The notes beneath the pieces are model-generated. The model searched no databases. It was not told the origin of the DNA and saw only the letters and a list, made by a program, of their open reading frames with translations. Made by a program: the position numbers and the translations under genes. Below are positions 34,103-42,899 of a DNA stretch of 63,980 bases, piece by piece (within the stretch, counting starts at the first letter, position 1; every line of letters starts with the position of its first letter). Source of the stretch: JADJTT01 sp049306275 (GTDB lineage: Bacteria; Bacteroidota; Bacteroidia; Chitinophagales; Saprospiraceae); contig JBAQQB010000013.1 in assembly GCA_049306275.1 (NCBI GenBank), positions 1 to 63,980 of the forward strand, written 5' to 3'.

Positions 34103-34170
34103 ATCGCCGCCTTCGGCGACGCAAAAGGAAAAGGGCTTACCCCGGCAGCGGGATAAGCCCTTTTCCTTTT
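34103..34170. terminator. bidirectional terminator between sprE and rplI
   Basis: AAAAGGAAAAGGGCTTA (34123-34139) and its exact complement (34154-34170) form a 17-bp stem with an inner CCC/GGG extension and T-rich flanks on both strands. A small GCCGCCTTCGGC hairpin precedes it. The genes on either side converge here. Confidence 0.85.
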
Positions 34171-34184
34171 CAATCAGACAGGTA

Positions 34185-34631
34185 TCAGTCGGCTACGACC
34201 TCGAAGATCACGCGTGCATCCACGTCGGGGTGCAGGTTGAGCTTTGCGGTGTAGGTGCCGAGTTCCTTGACTTCTTCAGGCAATTCGACCTTTTTGCGGT
34301 CTACCTCGACGTCAAATTGTTCCTTGAGCGCGGCGGCGATCTGGATGTTGGTCACGCTGCCGAAGATCTTGCCGCTCGTACCGGCTTTGGCGCCGATTTT
34401 GAGGACTTTGTCCTTCAGCTTGTCGGCTACGGCCTGGAACACGGACAGCATTTCAGCCATGCGGGAAGCCTCACCGGCCTTGATGTCGTCGAGCTTCTTG
34501 CGGTTGGTAGCGTTGGCGATGATGGCCATGCCTCTCGGGATCAGGTAATTGCGGCCATAGCCGTCTTTTACCTTGACGATCTCGTACTTGTCGCCAACCT
34601 TGTCGATATCTTGAAGTAAGATGATTTCCAT
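34185..34631 (-). CDS. rplI: 50S ribosomal protein bL9
   Basis: A 148-residue bL9 with N-terminal rRNA-binding domain (MEIILLQDIDKVGDKYEIVK, VKDGYGRNYLIPRGMA), the long connecting helix and C-terminal domain (KIFGSVTNIQIAAALKEQF). Third gene of rpsF-rpsR-rplI. It is followed by a strong terminator. Confidence 0.98.
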   Translation of the reverse strand: MEIILLQDIDKVGDKYEIVKVKDGYGRNYLIPRGMAIIANATNRKKLDDIKAGEASRMAEMLSVFQAVADKLKDKVLKIGAKAGTSGKIFGSVTNIQIAAALKEQFDVEVDRKKVELPEEVKELGTYTAKLNLHPDVDARVIFEVVAD

Positions 34632-34661
34632 GATGAGAAAATTTAAACCAGGAATGAATGC

Positions 34662-34928
34662 TTATTTCAGCAGGTCGGTCACATAGGGCAGCATGGCCAG
34701 GTGGCGTGCGCGCTTGATAGCGGTCGACACCTTGCGCTGGTACTTGAGCGAGTTGCCCGTGATGCGGCGCGGCAGGATCTTCCCTTGTTCGTTGACAAAC
34801 TGGAGCAGGAAATCCGGATCCTTGTAGTCGATATACTTGATACCGAACTTGCGGAAACGGCAGTATTTCTTGCGCTTCTGCCCGATGTTGGGATTGCTGA
34901 GAAACTTGATATCGTCTTTATTAGCCAT
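34662..34928 (-). CDS. rpsR: 30S ribosomal protein bS18
   Basis: An 88-residue bS18 with KKYCRFRKFGIKYIDYKDPD, GKILPRRITGNSLKYQRKVS and IKRARHLAMLPYV. bS18 pairs with bS6 on the 30S platform; their genes are adjacent here. Confidence 0.98.
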   Translation of the reverse strand: MANKDDIKFLSNPNIGQKRKKYCRFRKFGIKYIDYKDPDFLLQFVNEQGKILPRRITGNSLKYQRKVSTAIKRARHLAMLPYVTDLLK

Positions 34929-34956
34929 TTTCTGGAAGTTTTAAGGATGAAAGGGA

Positions 34957-35454
34957 TCAATTTTCTGCACCTTCATCATCGGCAGGAATGTCAACAATCG
35001 GCGTTTCCGGCGTATCCGGCTCGAGGTCCGGGTCGACGGCCTGAACCTTGGGCGCTTTCCGCTCTTGCGGACGCTCAACAGGCGCTTCTTCCTTGGGCGC
35101 TTCGGCCTTTTTCTTCTTCTTCCCGATCAGGCCGTTGCGCTTGTCTTCGTTGTACTTCACGCCGTACTTGTCAAGCTTGACGGTCAGGAAGCGCATGATG
35201 CGCTCGTCGCGGCGCAGCGAGAGTTCCAGGTTGCCCAGGAAAGCGCCGTTCTCGTTAGAAAATTCAACACAGTAATAAACGCCTGAAGACCTCCTGTTGA
35301 TCGGAAAGGCCAGCGGACGCAACCCCATTTCATCCACATGTACGATCGTACACCCCTCAGTGGTGAGGTGATCGACATATGTCTGAGCTGTCGCCTTGAT
35401 TTCATCGCCCGACAGCACTGGGTCTACGATGAAAGTTACTTCATAATGATTCAT
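34957..35454 (-). CDS. rpsF: 30S ribosomal protein bS6 with acidic C-terminal extension
   Basis: The first 110 residues are bS6 (NHYEVTFIVDPVLSGDEIKA, DEMGLRPLAFPINRRSSGVY, DERIMRFLTVKLDKYG). About 50 further residues are Lys-rich, then Glu/Asp/Pro-rich (KKKKAEAPKEEAPVERP, PDTPETPIVDIPADDEG), making the protein longer than E. coli bS6 (131-135). It is the first gene of the operon. Confidence 0.96.
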   Translation of the reverse strand: MNHYEVTFIVDPVLSGDEIKATAQTYVDHLTTEGCTIVHVDEMGLRPLAFPINRRSSGVYYCVEFSNENGAFLGNLELSLRRDERIMRFLTVKLDKYGVKYNEDKRNGLIGKKKKKAEAPKEEAPVERPQERKAPKVQAVDPDLEPDTPETPIVDIPADDEGAEN

Positions 35455-35515
35455 AAATCAGACATAGTGGTTAGTAAAAAAATAACAAGCGCTCTGGTCT
35501 TTTCCAAAGCGCCTG

Positions 35516-35523
35516 CAAAGGTA
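35516..35523 (-). promoter_or_regulatory. candidate -7 box TACCTTTG for rpsF-rpsR-rplI
   Basis: On the minus strand TACCTTTG (continuing TACCTTTGCA) matches the consensus and lies 62 bases before the rpsF start. The 10-base string is identical to that before transketolase and the MltD-like gene. No clear -33 TTG at 20 bases. Confidence 0.5.
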
Positions 35524-35536
35524 AGAATATTTTTTT

Positions 35537-35600
35537 AGTTTAAAAGTTTATGAGGGTATAAGTTTATCTCTAAACTCCTAACCCCATAAACTTCTAAACT
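35537..35600 (-). terminator. AGTTTAT-type tandem-unit hairpin after the first MORN-caspase
   Basis: Arms 35537-35566 and 35571-35600 pair at about 25 of 30 positions and consist of AGTTTATG / CATAAACT-like units. The right arm shares the phrase AACCCCATAAACT with the hairpin at 59458, so the two belong to one repeat family. It begins eight bases after the stop of the MORN-caspase gene. Confidence 0.7.
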
Positions 35601-35608
35601 ATAAAAAA

Positions 35609-37612
35609 TTATTCCCTGATCACGCTGACCGTCATATCCGGGTCGTAGTCGCCTTTGATGACGGGCGACTGGCGGTTGCCGGTATATTTTTTCACGTTTT
35701 GGGTAATGTAGTCAAACAGTTCCTGGACGCTGACCACGCGGTCGCGGTTGAGGTCGGCTTCGCCTTTGAGGCCGCGGATGAGGAAGTGGCTGAACACACC
35801 CTGCCGCAAGCCGCTGGATTCGAGGGAGGTTTCTTCCGATTTGGACGACATGATGAGGGCGGTGCCAGGGTCGGCCTGGGCCAGGGTGCTGTAGTAGCTG
35901 TCGAGGATGCCTTTGACTTCACCGCTCTTCATGGCCAGGAGGCTGCCCGAGTGGCAGGCGTCGGCGATGAGCAGCTTGTACTTGGCCGGGCTGTTGGCCA
36001 GGATGGCGTTGACCTCGTCGTGCTCGATCTTGTTGTTGTAGCCGTCGAAATCGATGGGCAGGAAGGCGCCTTTGAGGCCGTGGCCGGAGAAGTAGAGCAG
36101 GGCCAGGTCGTTGGGGCCCGCCTTGGCGAAGACGTTCTCCATAGCCATCTTGATCTCGTCCTTGGTAGCGTCTTCATCGATGAGGATGCGGATCTGATCG
36201 TCGGGCAAGCCGCCGCCCTCGGGGCTTTTGAGAAATGCGTACATGCGGTAGGCATCGTCGTCGGTGTAGCGCAGGGTCGGCATGTGGTTGTAGGAGGAGA
36301 CGCCCACCACGACGGCCCATACCTTGATGGGCCGCACCCGTTTCGGCTCGGCGGGCGGAGCAGCGGGTTGTTCTTCGGGCAGGGTGGCGCCGACGTAGGC
36401 GCCGGCCTGCCAGTAGCCTTTCACTTCTGCGCCGGTCAGCATGCGCATGGTTCCCTGGCCATCCATTTCGCCGTCGGCCCATTGTCCGGAGAATTGCTCG
36501 CCGTTGGCGAAATACATGACGCCCTCTCCGTGGGGCAGCCCGCTGCGGAAGGCGCCGACGTATTTGGAGCCGTCTTCTTTTTTGACGAAGGTGCCGCGCC
36601 CGTTCTGGCAGTCGCCCTGAATGCAGCCGGTTTGCTGCTGGGCGAGGAGGGATTCGGCCAGGACGAACTCGCCTTCCTTCCAGATGCCGGTATACACCTT
36701 GCCGTCTTTGGCGTGGAGGGTGCCGTTGCCATCTTCGAAGCCGTTTTTGAACTCACCTTCGTATCGGTCGCCGTCGAAATGCTGGAAGATGCCTTTCCCA
36801 TGGGGTTTGCCATTGCGAAACTCCCCTTCATACTTACTGCCGTCGGCGTAGGCGAAGGAGCCCGTTCCGTTGACGCAGTCGCCCGATACGCAACCCGACT
36901 GGATATTTCCCTGGTCCTCCTGGCCGGCGATGTCTTTGCCGGGGAACATGTTGGTCACCAGATTTCCGTTTTCATCGACGGGCTGGCCTTTCTTCCAGCG
37001 ACCGGTCCACTTCGTGCCGTCGGGGAAGGTCTTGGTGCCGCGGCCTTCGGGGTAGCGGAACACCCATTCTCCCTGGTATTTGCTCCCGTCGGAGTAATGG
37101 CAGGCGCCGATGCCGTGGATTTCTCCGTCCTTGAATTCGCCGATGTAGATGGCGCCGCTGGGGTAGATGTAAATACCCTTTCCATTCTTACAATCGCCGG
37201 AGATACAGCCTCGTTGCTGCTCTTCTTTTTGAGGTTCCTGTTCAGGTTCGGCCGCTGCGAAGGCGTTGGCCTTGTCGACAGGCGGTTCTGGGGCCGGCGG
37301 AGGCGGGGGGGCCTGGTATTCGCCTTTCACAAACTGGCCTTTCAGCTGGTCGCCGCCGGCCAGGGTTTTGATGCCTTTGCCCTGGGGGTAGCTGTCTACC
37401 CATTCACCCTGGTATTTGCTCCCGTCGGTGTAGTAGCAGGAGCCGATGCCGTCCATCTTGCCGTTCTTGAACTGCCCGATGTATTTGGCGCCGCTGGGGA
37501 AAAGGTAGATCCCCGTGCCGTTCATGCAATCGCCGGAGACGCACTGGCTCCAGGAAAGCGAAAGGGCGAAGATCAGGAATACAAAGGTGGCTGCAATTCG
37601 TTTTATCATCAT
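35609..37612 (-). CDS. exported MORN-repeat caspase-like (C14) protein with EF-hand loop
   Basis: A signal peptide (about residues 1-23) leads to roughly a dozen MORN repeats (YIGQFKNGKMDG, YQGEWVDSYPQG, YEGEFRNGKPHG), grouped in blocks that each open with CxxGDCxNGxG (CVSGDCMNGTG, CISGDCKNGKG, CVSGDCVNGTG, CIQGDCQNGRG). Paired cysteines suit disulfides in the periplasm. From about residue 428 a caspase/metacaspase domain follows, with the dyad His about 511 (LLYFSGHGLKG) and Cys about 553 (LIADACHSGSLL). After it DLNRDRVVSVQE fits a calcium-binding EF-hand loop, suggesting calcium control. The substrate specificity and role are unknown. It is the downstream member of a tandem pair. Confidence 0.85.
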   Translation of the reverse strand: MMIKRIAATFVFLIFALSLSWSQCVSGDCMNGTGIYLFPSGAKYIGQFKNGKMDGIGSCYYTDGSKYQGEWVDSYPQGKGIKTLAGGDQLKGQFVKGEYQAPPPPPAPEPPVDKANAFAAAEPEQEPQKEEQQRGCISGDCKNGKGIYIYPSGAIYIGEFKDGEIHGIGACHYSDGSKYQGEWVFRYPEGRGTKTFPDGTKWTGRWKKGQPVDENGNLVTNMFPGKDIAGQEDQGNIQSGCVSGDCVNGTGSFAYADGSKYEGEFRNGKPHGKGIFQHFDGDRYEGEFKNGFEDGNGTLHAKDGKVYTGIWKEGEFVLAESLLAQQQTGCIQGDCQNGRGTFVKKEDGSKYVGAFRSGLPHGEGVMYFANGEQFSGQWADGEMDGQGTMRMLTGAEVKGYWQAGAYVGATLPEEQPAAPPAEPKRVRPIKVWAVVVGVSSYNHMPTLRYTDDDAYRMYAFLKSPEGGGLPDDQIRILIDEDATKDEIKMAMENVFAKAGPNDLALLYFSGHGLKGAFLPIDFDGYNNKIEHDEVNAILANSPAKYKLLIADACHSGSLLAMKSGEVKGILDSYYSTLAQADPGTALIMSSKSEETSLESSGLRQGVFSHFLIRGLKGEADLNRDRVVSVQELFDYITQNVKKYTGNRQSPVIKGDYDPDMTVSVIRE

Positions 37613-37710
37613 AATGTTATGGTTAAAATAACCTGGGGGTTTATCACTTATAATTTTAGCAATCCTTCATTTGTTTGCCGAATGTCGGATTTTCATGCCA
37701 CATTTCCAAC

Positions 37711-39210
37711 TTACCGGATCATGCCCACTGGCATGTTGTAGTCGAACTCGCCTTTGAGAATGGGGTTCTGAGCCCTTGCCGTGTACGTCTGTACTTTCTG
37801 CTGCACATAACCGAACAGCTCGCCGATGGTGATGATTTTGTTGTTGTCGAAATCGGCCGTTCCCTTCAGGCCCCTGATGAGGTAGTGGCTGAAAACGCCC
37901 GAACGGAGGCCGCCGTCTTCGAGGGAGTACTCCTCTCCTTTCGACGAAAGCATGAGCGCGAGGCCGCCATTGGAATTTTCAAAAGCCTGGTAGAGTTTGG
38001 CCAGGGAGGCGTCGATGGGCCCGGATCGCATGGCCAGCAGGCTGCCGGAGTGGCAGGCGTCGGCAATGACGAGCTTGTGCCTGGCGCGGCTTTGGGAGAT
38101 CAGTCCTGTGATATCCTCGTGCATGAGCTTGTTGTTGAGTCCGTCGTAGTCGAAAGGCAGGAAACAGCCCTCCAGTCCGTGGCCGGAGAAGTAGAAGAGC
38201 ACGACGTCGTTTTCGTCGGCGCGCAGCAGGATGTCGCGCATGGCGTTCAGGATGTTGTGCCGCGTTGCGTCTTCGTCGACCAGCAGGCGGACCTGCTCTT
38301 CGGGCAGTGCGCCGCCTTCCGGGCTTTTGAGGAAAGCGAAGACCTGGTAGGCGTCGTCGTCGGTATACCGCAGCACAGGCATGTGCTGGTATTGCGCCAC
38401 GCCAACGACCACGGCCCAGATCCTGACCTCCTGGGTTGTGGGCGGCGGGGTGGAGTTGGTTTCGGAAACGGGTGGCGTGGCCGGCAGTTCGCGCAGTGGG
38501 CGTCCCAGTTCCCATTCGGCTGCCAGCACCCTGCCGCTCTTGTAATACATAGTGCCGGCTCCGTGAGGCGCATGTTGCTTCCATCCACCGGAGTACCTGT
38601 CTCCATTAATATAATACGTAGTGCCCTGCCCTTCCGGCAGCCCCTTGAAAAACTCGCCCAGGTAGCGGGAGCCGTCGGCATAGGTGTAGTTGCCGGTGCC
38701 GTCCTGGCAGAACTCGAGGTTGCAGTTGCGATCAAAAGCGCCAGAGACAGCCTGCTGGCTCCTGACATCGCCTTGCATGGGCACACCCTGCTCCCAGCGG
38801 CATTCCAGGCGGGAGCCGTCGGCGTAGAACATCGTGCCCTGCCCGTGGAAACGGCCGTTCTGGAACTCGCCCTCATAGCGGTCGCCATTGGCGTAGGTCA
38901 TGATGCCGAAGCCATGGAAAGCGTTGCGCAGGAAGGAGCCGCGGTATTCGTGCCCTTCGGCAAAGATGAGGCGGCCTTCGCCCTCGCGAAAGCTGTCGAC
39001 CCAGTGTCCCAGGTATTTATTGCCGTTTGCAAACTGGAGGATACCCCTGCCATGGGGCTTGCCGGCGAGGAAATCGCCCTCGTAGCGCGCCCCGTCGTCG
39101 TAGATGAACACTCCGTACCCATTCATACAATCGCCCTTGACGCAACCTGCGAGGACGAAATGAGGCATCATCAACAATGCCGTTGCTACCAATCCCATAA
39201 CTTTACGCAT
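37711..39210 (-). CDS. MORN-repeat caspase-like lipoprotein, paralogue of the adjacent gene
   Basis: A 499-residue paralogue with the same order. The signal ends in LAGC, a canonical lipobox, so this copy is probably a lipoprotein, unlike its neighbour. About eight MORN units follow (YEGDFLAGKPHG, YEGEFQNGRFHG, YLGEFFKGLPEG) with one CVKGDCMNGYG opening. The caspase domain has His about 344 (FYFSGHGLEG) and Cys about 386 (VIADACHSGSLL). DFDNNKIITIGE is an EF-hand-like loop. The two genes are co-directional, 98 bases apart, and probably arose by duplication with change in MORN number. Function unknown; nothing adjacent suggests phage defence. Confidence 0.84.
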   Translation of the reverse strand: MRKVMGLVATALLMMPHFVLAGCVKGDCMNGYGVFIYDDGARYEGDFLAGKPHGRGILQFANGNKYLGHWVDSFREGEGRLIFAEGHEYRGSFLRNAFHGFGIMTYANGDRYEGEFQNGRFHGQGTMFYADGSRLECRWEQGVPMQGDVRSQQAVSGAFDRNCNLEFCQDGTGNYTYADGSRYLGEFFKGLPEGQGTTYYINGDRYSGGWKQHAPHGAGTMYYKSGRVLAAEWELGRPLRELPATPPVSETNSTPPPTTQEVRIWAVVVGVAQYQHMPVLRYTDDDAYQVFAFLKSPEGGALPEEQVRLLVDEDATRHNILNAMRDILLRADENDVVLFYFSGHGLEGCFLPFDYDGLNNKLMHEDITGLISQSRARHKLVIADACHSGSLLAMRSGPIDASLAKLYQAFENSNGGLALMLSSKGEEYSLEDGGLRSGVFSHYLIRGLKGTADFDNNKIITIGELFGYVQQKVQTYTARAQNPILKGEFDYNMPVGMIR

Positions 39211-39407
39211 ACCTCAATTGCTTGAAAAGAATGTCAGGAAATGTAGCGATCGGCAATAAGCAGGACTTTTTTGATTTGTATAACCATGATAACGTTTGCA
39301 CCGCCCGCCGCTAGTGCCCTGCCAGGCACTTTTTTCGGGAATGGCCGGAAAAAAGGGATATGTGGCAGCCACAGCCCCAAAACTGGCGGCGCATTTTCGG
39401 AAAATAT

Positions 39408-39415
39408 TATCTTTG
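39408..39415 (+). promoter_or_regulatory. candidate -7 box TATCTTTG before the DUF4920 gene
   Basis: TATCTTTG matches TAnnTTTG and lies 21 bases upstream of the ATG at 39437. No TTG at -33. Confidence 0.4.
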
Positions 39416-39436
39416 CGCCTGATTTATCACCAAAAA

Positions 39437-39982
39437 ATGCCATCGCGTATGTGGAAAAGTTTGTTATTCGCTTGCTTGCTTGCCGTTTGGGGGATTGCCT
39501 GCAACCAGGGTTCGGGGCATGACCACGATCACGACCATGCTGCCGCCGATTCGCTGAGCGCCGGCGACGGGAAACATTTCGGAGAAACCATCACCGAAGA
39601 AGGCGCCATCACCTATGAAGAACTACTAGCTAAAATGGCCACGACCGACTCTATTCCGGCTAAGGTCATGGGCGCCGTGGGGGCTGTGTGCCAGGTCAAA
39701 GGTTGCTGGATGGACATGGTTTCCAATTCGGAAGAGAACGGTCCCATGCGCGTTTCTTTCAAAGATTACGGCTTCTTCATGCCCAAGGACATCTCGGGCC
39801 GCAAGGTGATCATGGAAGGCTACGCCTACCGCTCCGTCACCACGGTGGAAGAACTGCGCCATTACGCAGAAGACGAAGGCCTGCCGAAAGAAGAAATCGA
39901 AAAAATTACGGAACCGCAGGAAGAGATCAAATTCCTGGCTTCGGGCGTGATATTGCTCGGCGAAAACGAGGGCCAGCAGTAA
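39437..39982 (+). CDS. DUF4920 family lipoprotein
   Basis: A 181-residue lipoprotein with lipobox GIAC near residue 20, then HDHDHDH, a likely metal-binding run. The DUF4920 core shows KVMGAVGAVCQVKGCWMDM and FKDYGFFMPKDISGRKVIM; the Cys pair VCQVKGCWM is the mark of the family. Function is unknown; exposure in the periplasm is inferred. Two in-frame ATGs (39437, 39449) could serve. A terminator follows 29 bases after the stop. Confidence 0.82.
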   Translation: MPSRMWKSLLFACLLAVWGIACNQGSGHDHDHDHAAADSLSAGDGKHFGETITEEGAITYEELLAKMATTDSIPAKVMGAVGAVCQVKGCWMDMVSNSEENGPMRVSFKDYGFFMPKDISGRKVIMEGYAYRSVTTVEELRHYAEDEGLPKEEIEKITEPQEEIKFLASGVILLGENEGQQ

Positions 39983-40011
39983 GCGCCAGACCGCAAATAT
40001 GCTGCTGATCG

Positions 40012-40042
40012 AAATGGCGCCTTTGCACAAAAGGCGCCATTT
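40012..40042 (+). terminator. 13-bp perfect hairpin with T-run after the DUF4920 gene
   Basis: AAATGGCGCCTTT and AAAGGCGCCATTT pair perfectly around a GCACA loop, followed by TTTC. It falls inside the longest possible reading frame of the next gene, so the true start of that gene is likely after it. Confidence 0.8.
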
Positions 40043-40073
40043 TCATATCTTGAACTTTTCAAAACGTTCCAGC

Positions 40074-42899
40074 TTGTCTGAAGGGTTCACCATACGGTCG
40101 TTTTTACGCCCCGCACTCCTCGCTGGAGGGCTGCTAATGTTGTTGCCGTTGAGCGGGCACGCGCAGGTGCTCGACAGCCTGCAGCGGCTGCTGCCCAAAG
40201 TCAGGCAAGACACCCAGCGCATCGACATCCTCAACGAGATCGCCTGGGAGCTGACCGACGGCAATCCCGACAGGGCCAGGAAGCTCCTCGACAGCACCTT
40301 CCGCCTGGCCCGCTCCATCCACTATCTCAAAGGCCAGGGCAACGCGCTGAACTACAGGGGCGTGCTGGAAAACAAGGCAGGGCTGATCGATTCGGCCATT
40401 CATTACTACCAGGCCGCCATCCCTATCCGGGAAGAACTGGGCGACCAGGCGGGCGTGGCCAACCTCTACAACAACATCGGCAACGCCTTTGACGAGTTGG
40501 GACGGTACGAAAGCGCGCTGGAAAACTACCACCGCAGCCTCCGCATCCGGGAGGAACTCGAAGACTCCTTGCGCATTTACCGCTTATATTACAACATCGG
40601 CGACCTCTACGAGCGAATGGGCAACTACCCGGAAGCGCAGGACTTCCTGCTCCGCTATCTGGAGAATATGGAGCCCAGGGGCGTCACCGATGGCGTGGCC
40701 AACGCCTACAACGTGCTGGGCAACATTCAGTTCGAGGTCAACCGCTTTGAGGACGCCAGGGCCTCCTACCTCAAATCGCTGGCCATGCACCGGGAACTGG
40801 GCAACAGCCGCGAGGTGTCGACCATCCTCAACAACCTCGCCAACTTCAAGGATATGCAAGCGCAAATCCTCCACAACGAAGGCCTGGAGGAAGGCGCCCT
40901 CATGCAAGCCGAAAAAGCCATGGACCTCTACCGGCAGGCCCTCGCTATCGTCGCCGGCATCGACGACCGCGAGTCCATGGCCGAATTGTACCACAACATG
41001 GGCGTCTCGCTTAAAGACCAGGGCAAGTTTTGGGAAAAAAGCGGCAGGAAAGACAAAGCCGCCCTCATCTGGACCGAGGCCATCCACCACCTCGACACAG
41101 CCCTGATGTTGACAGACACCACTATGAATATCAAGGGTTTACTTGAAATTTATGAAGGTTATGGCGACGTGTACCGGCAGATGGGCCAGCACAAGCGCTC
41201 TGTGATGTATGCGCAGCAATCCCTTCGCCTGGCCAGGCAGATCGGCGACCTCAAATACATCCAGGAAGCGTATGAGGACCTCTACAAGTTGTACTACGCC
41301 CTGCGCGATTACGAGCGGGCTTTCGCTTATGTGGATTCATTCGAAACCATCAAAGGCGACCGCTACAACGCAGACCGGGTCAGGGAGAATGCCCGCCGGG
41401 AGGTGCTCTACGGCGACCGCAAGAAGCAATACGAAATCGAACGGCAGCAGGCGGAGATCATGCTGCAGGAATCGGAGCTGCGGCAGGGCCGCATTTTGCA
41501 ATACTCCCTCGCAGGAGGCGCCGGCGGGCTTATCCTGCTGGCCTTCCTGCTCTACAACCGCTACCGCCTGAAGAACAAAGCCAACCGGGAGCTGGCCGAG
41601 AAGAACCAGATCATCGAGGCCGAGCGGCAGCGCTCCGACAGCCTCCTGCTCAACATCCTTCCCGAGGCCACGGCCGAGGAACTCAAGACCCACGGCAAGG
41701 CCAAAGCGCAGCGCTACGAGAGCGCCACGGTATTGTTTACCGACTTCAAATCTTTCACCCAAATCGCCGAGCACATGGAGCCCGAAGACCTAGTCGCCGA
41801 GCTCGACGAGTGTTTCCGGGAGTTCGACCGCATCACGGAAAGGCATGGGGTGGAGAAGATCAAGACCATTGGCGACGCTTACATGTGTGCGGGAGGCTTG
41901 CCCCGCGTCAACCAGACCCACCCCCTCGACGTGGTGCAGGTGGCCATGGAAATGCTGTCCTTCATGGAGTACTACGCCGCCCGCCGCCGGGCTCGGGGAT
42001 TGCCTGTGTTCGAGGTCCGCATCGGCATCCACACCGGGCCGGTGGTGGCGGGAATCGTGGGCAGCCGCAAGTTCGCCTACGACATCTGGGGCGACACTGT
42101 CAACCTCGCCTCCCGCATGGAATCGAGCGGCGAGCCGGGGCGGATCAATATTTCCGCCGCCACGTATGAACACGTGAAGGCCCAGTTCCGTTGTATATCC
42201 AGAGGAAAGGTACAAGCCAAAAATAAAGGCGAAGTAGAAATGTTTTTCGTAGAAGGCCCTCAATACCATATCACCCCTGCCCGGCAGGCCTTCGCCGACC
42301 AGGTCGACTGGCCGGCCCTCCACGCATTTGTCATGGACAAGCTCAGGAGCGAGTTGCCGTCCCGGCTCAGCTACCACACCCCCGAACACACGGCCGACGT
42401 GCTGAGCGTGACCGAAGAGCTGTGCCGCCTGGAAGGCGTTGACCCCTTCCACACCCTGTTGCTGAAAACCGCAGCCCTCTTCCACGACACTGGGTTCATT
42501 GTCAACTCCAAAAACCACGAGGAGGAGAGCTGTGCGATCGCGCGCAGGCATCTTCCAGGTTATGGCTTTGATAATGAATCAATTGAAAGGATTTGCGGCA
42601 TGATAATGGCCACCAGGCTGCCGCAAAGCCCCGCCAACCACCTCGAATCCATCCTCTGCGACGCCGACCTCGACTACCTGGGCCGCGACGGCTATACGCC
42701 CATCGCCGAAAGCCTCCGCCAGGAGTGGGCTACCGGCGGCTGGACGATGAGCCAGGACGAGTGGGAAGCCATACAGATCGACTTTCTGACCAGGCACCGC
42801 TATTTTACACGCTCCGCTATACAACGAAGGGCGGAGAAGAAAACCCAGGTGCTTATCTCATTGAAAAACAATGGCCGGGCAATGCCAGGGAAAGGCTGA
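40074..42899 (+). CDS. TPR sensor - adenylate cyclase - HD domain fusion
   Basis: A probable signal peptide (IRSFLRPALLAGGLLMLLPLSG) leads to several TPRs (LYNNIGNAFDELGRYESALE, VLGNIQFEVNRFEDARASYL), a membrane helix (YSLAGGAGGLILLAFLLYN) and a class III cyclase. The cyclase has metal aspartates (VLFTDFKSFT, IKTIGDAYM), adenine-selecting Lys (EKIKTIG) and Asp (AYDIWGD), and NLASRMESS. The last 200 residues are an HD-type domain (SYHTPEHTADV, TAALFHDTGF, DADLDYLG), possibly a phosphodiesterase acting on the same or another nucleotide. The start is uncertain: ATG 39999 would run through the terminator stem, so TTG 40074 is used; TTG 40050 is an alternative. The linker SLLLNILPEATAEEL is shared with the cyclase at 10356. 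Confidence 0.83.
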   Translation: MSEGFTIRSFLRPALLAGGLLMLLPLSGHAQVLDSLQRLLPKVRQDTQRIDILNEIAWELTDGNPDRARKLLDSTFRLARSIHYLKGQGNALNYRGVLENKAGLIDSAIHYYQAAIPIREELGDQAGVANLYNNIGNAFDELGRYESALENYHRSLRIREELEDSLRIYRLYYNIGDLYERMGNYPEAQDFLLRYLENMEPRGVTDGVANAYNVLGNIQFEVNRFEDARASYLKSLAMHRELGNSREVSTILNNLANFKDMQAQILHNEGLEEGALMQAEKAMDLYRQALAIVAGIDDRESMAELYHNMGVSLKDQGKFWEKSGRKDKAALIWTEAIHHLDTALMLTDTTMNIKGLLEIYEGYGDVYRQMGQHKRSVMYAQQSLRLARQIGDLKYIQEAYEDLYKLYYALRDYERAFAYVDSFETIKGDRYNADRVRENARREVLYGDRKKQYEIERQQAEIMLQESELRQGRILQYSLAGGAGGLILLAFLLYNRYRLKNKANRELAEKNQIIEAERQRSDSLLLNILPEATAEELKTHGKAKAQRYESATVLFTDFKSFTQIAEHMEPEDLVAELDECFREFDRITERHGVEKIKTIGDAYMCAGGLPRVNQTHPLDVVQVAMEMLSFMEYYAARRRARGLPVFEVRIGIHTGPVVAGIVGSRKFAYDIWGDTVNLASRMESSGEPGRINISAATYEHVKAQFRCISRGKVQAKNKGEVEMFFVEGPQYHITPARQAFADQVDWPALHAFVMDKLRSELPSRLSYHTPEHTADVLSVTEELCRLEGVDPFHTLLLKTAALFHDTGFIVNSKNHEEESCAIARRHLPGYGFDNESIERICGMIMATRLPQSPANHLESILCDADLDYLGRDGYTPIAESLRQEWATGGWTMSQDEWEAIQIDFLTRHRYFTRSAIQRRAEKKTQVLISLKNNGRAMPGKG

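Noticed and set aside
35699..37741. 680-codon plus-strand open frame
   Set aside because: Antisense to the MORN-caspase gene; repetitive only because the real gene is repetitive.
35609..39210. MORN-caspase pair as a phage-defence module
   Set aside because: Both are exported and no TIR, CHAT partner, gasdermin or sensor gene lies beside them; the idea has no support in the neighbourhood.
39999..40073. ATG 39999 as start of the cyclase-HD gene
   Set aside because: The first codons would run through a perfect terminator stem. A start after it places a normal signal peptide at the N-terminus.
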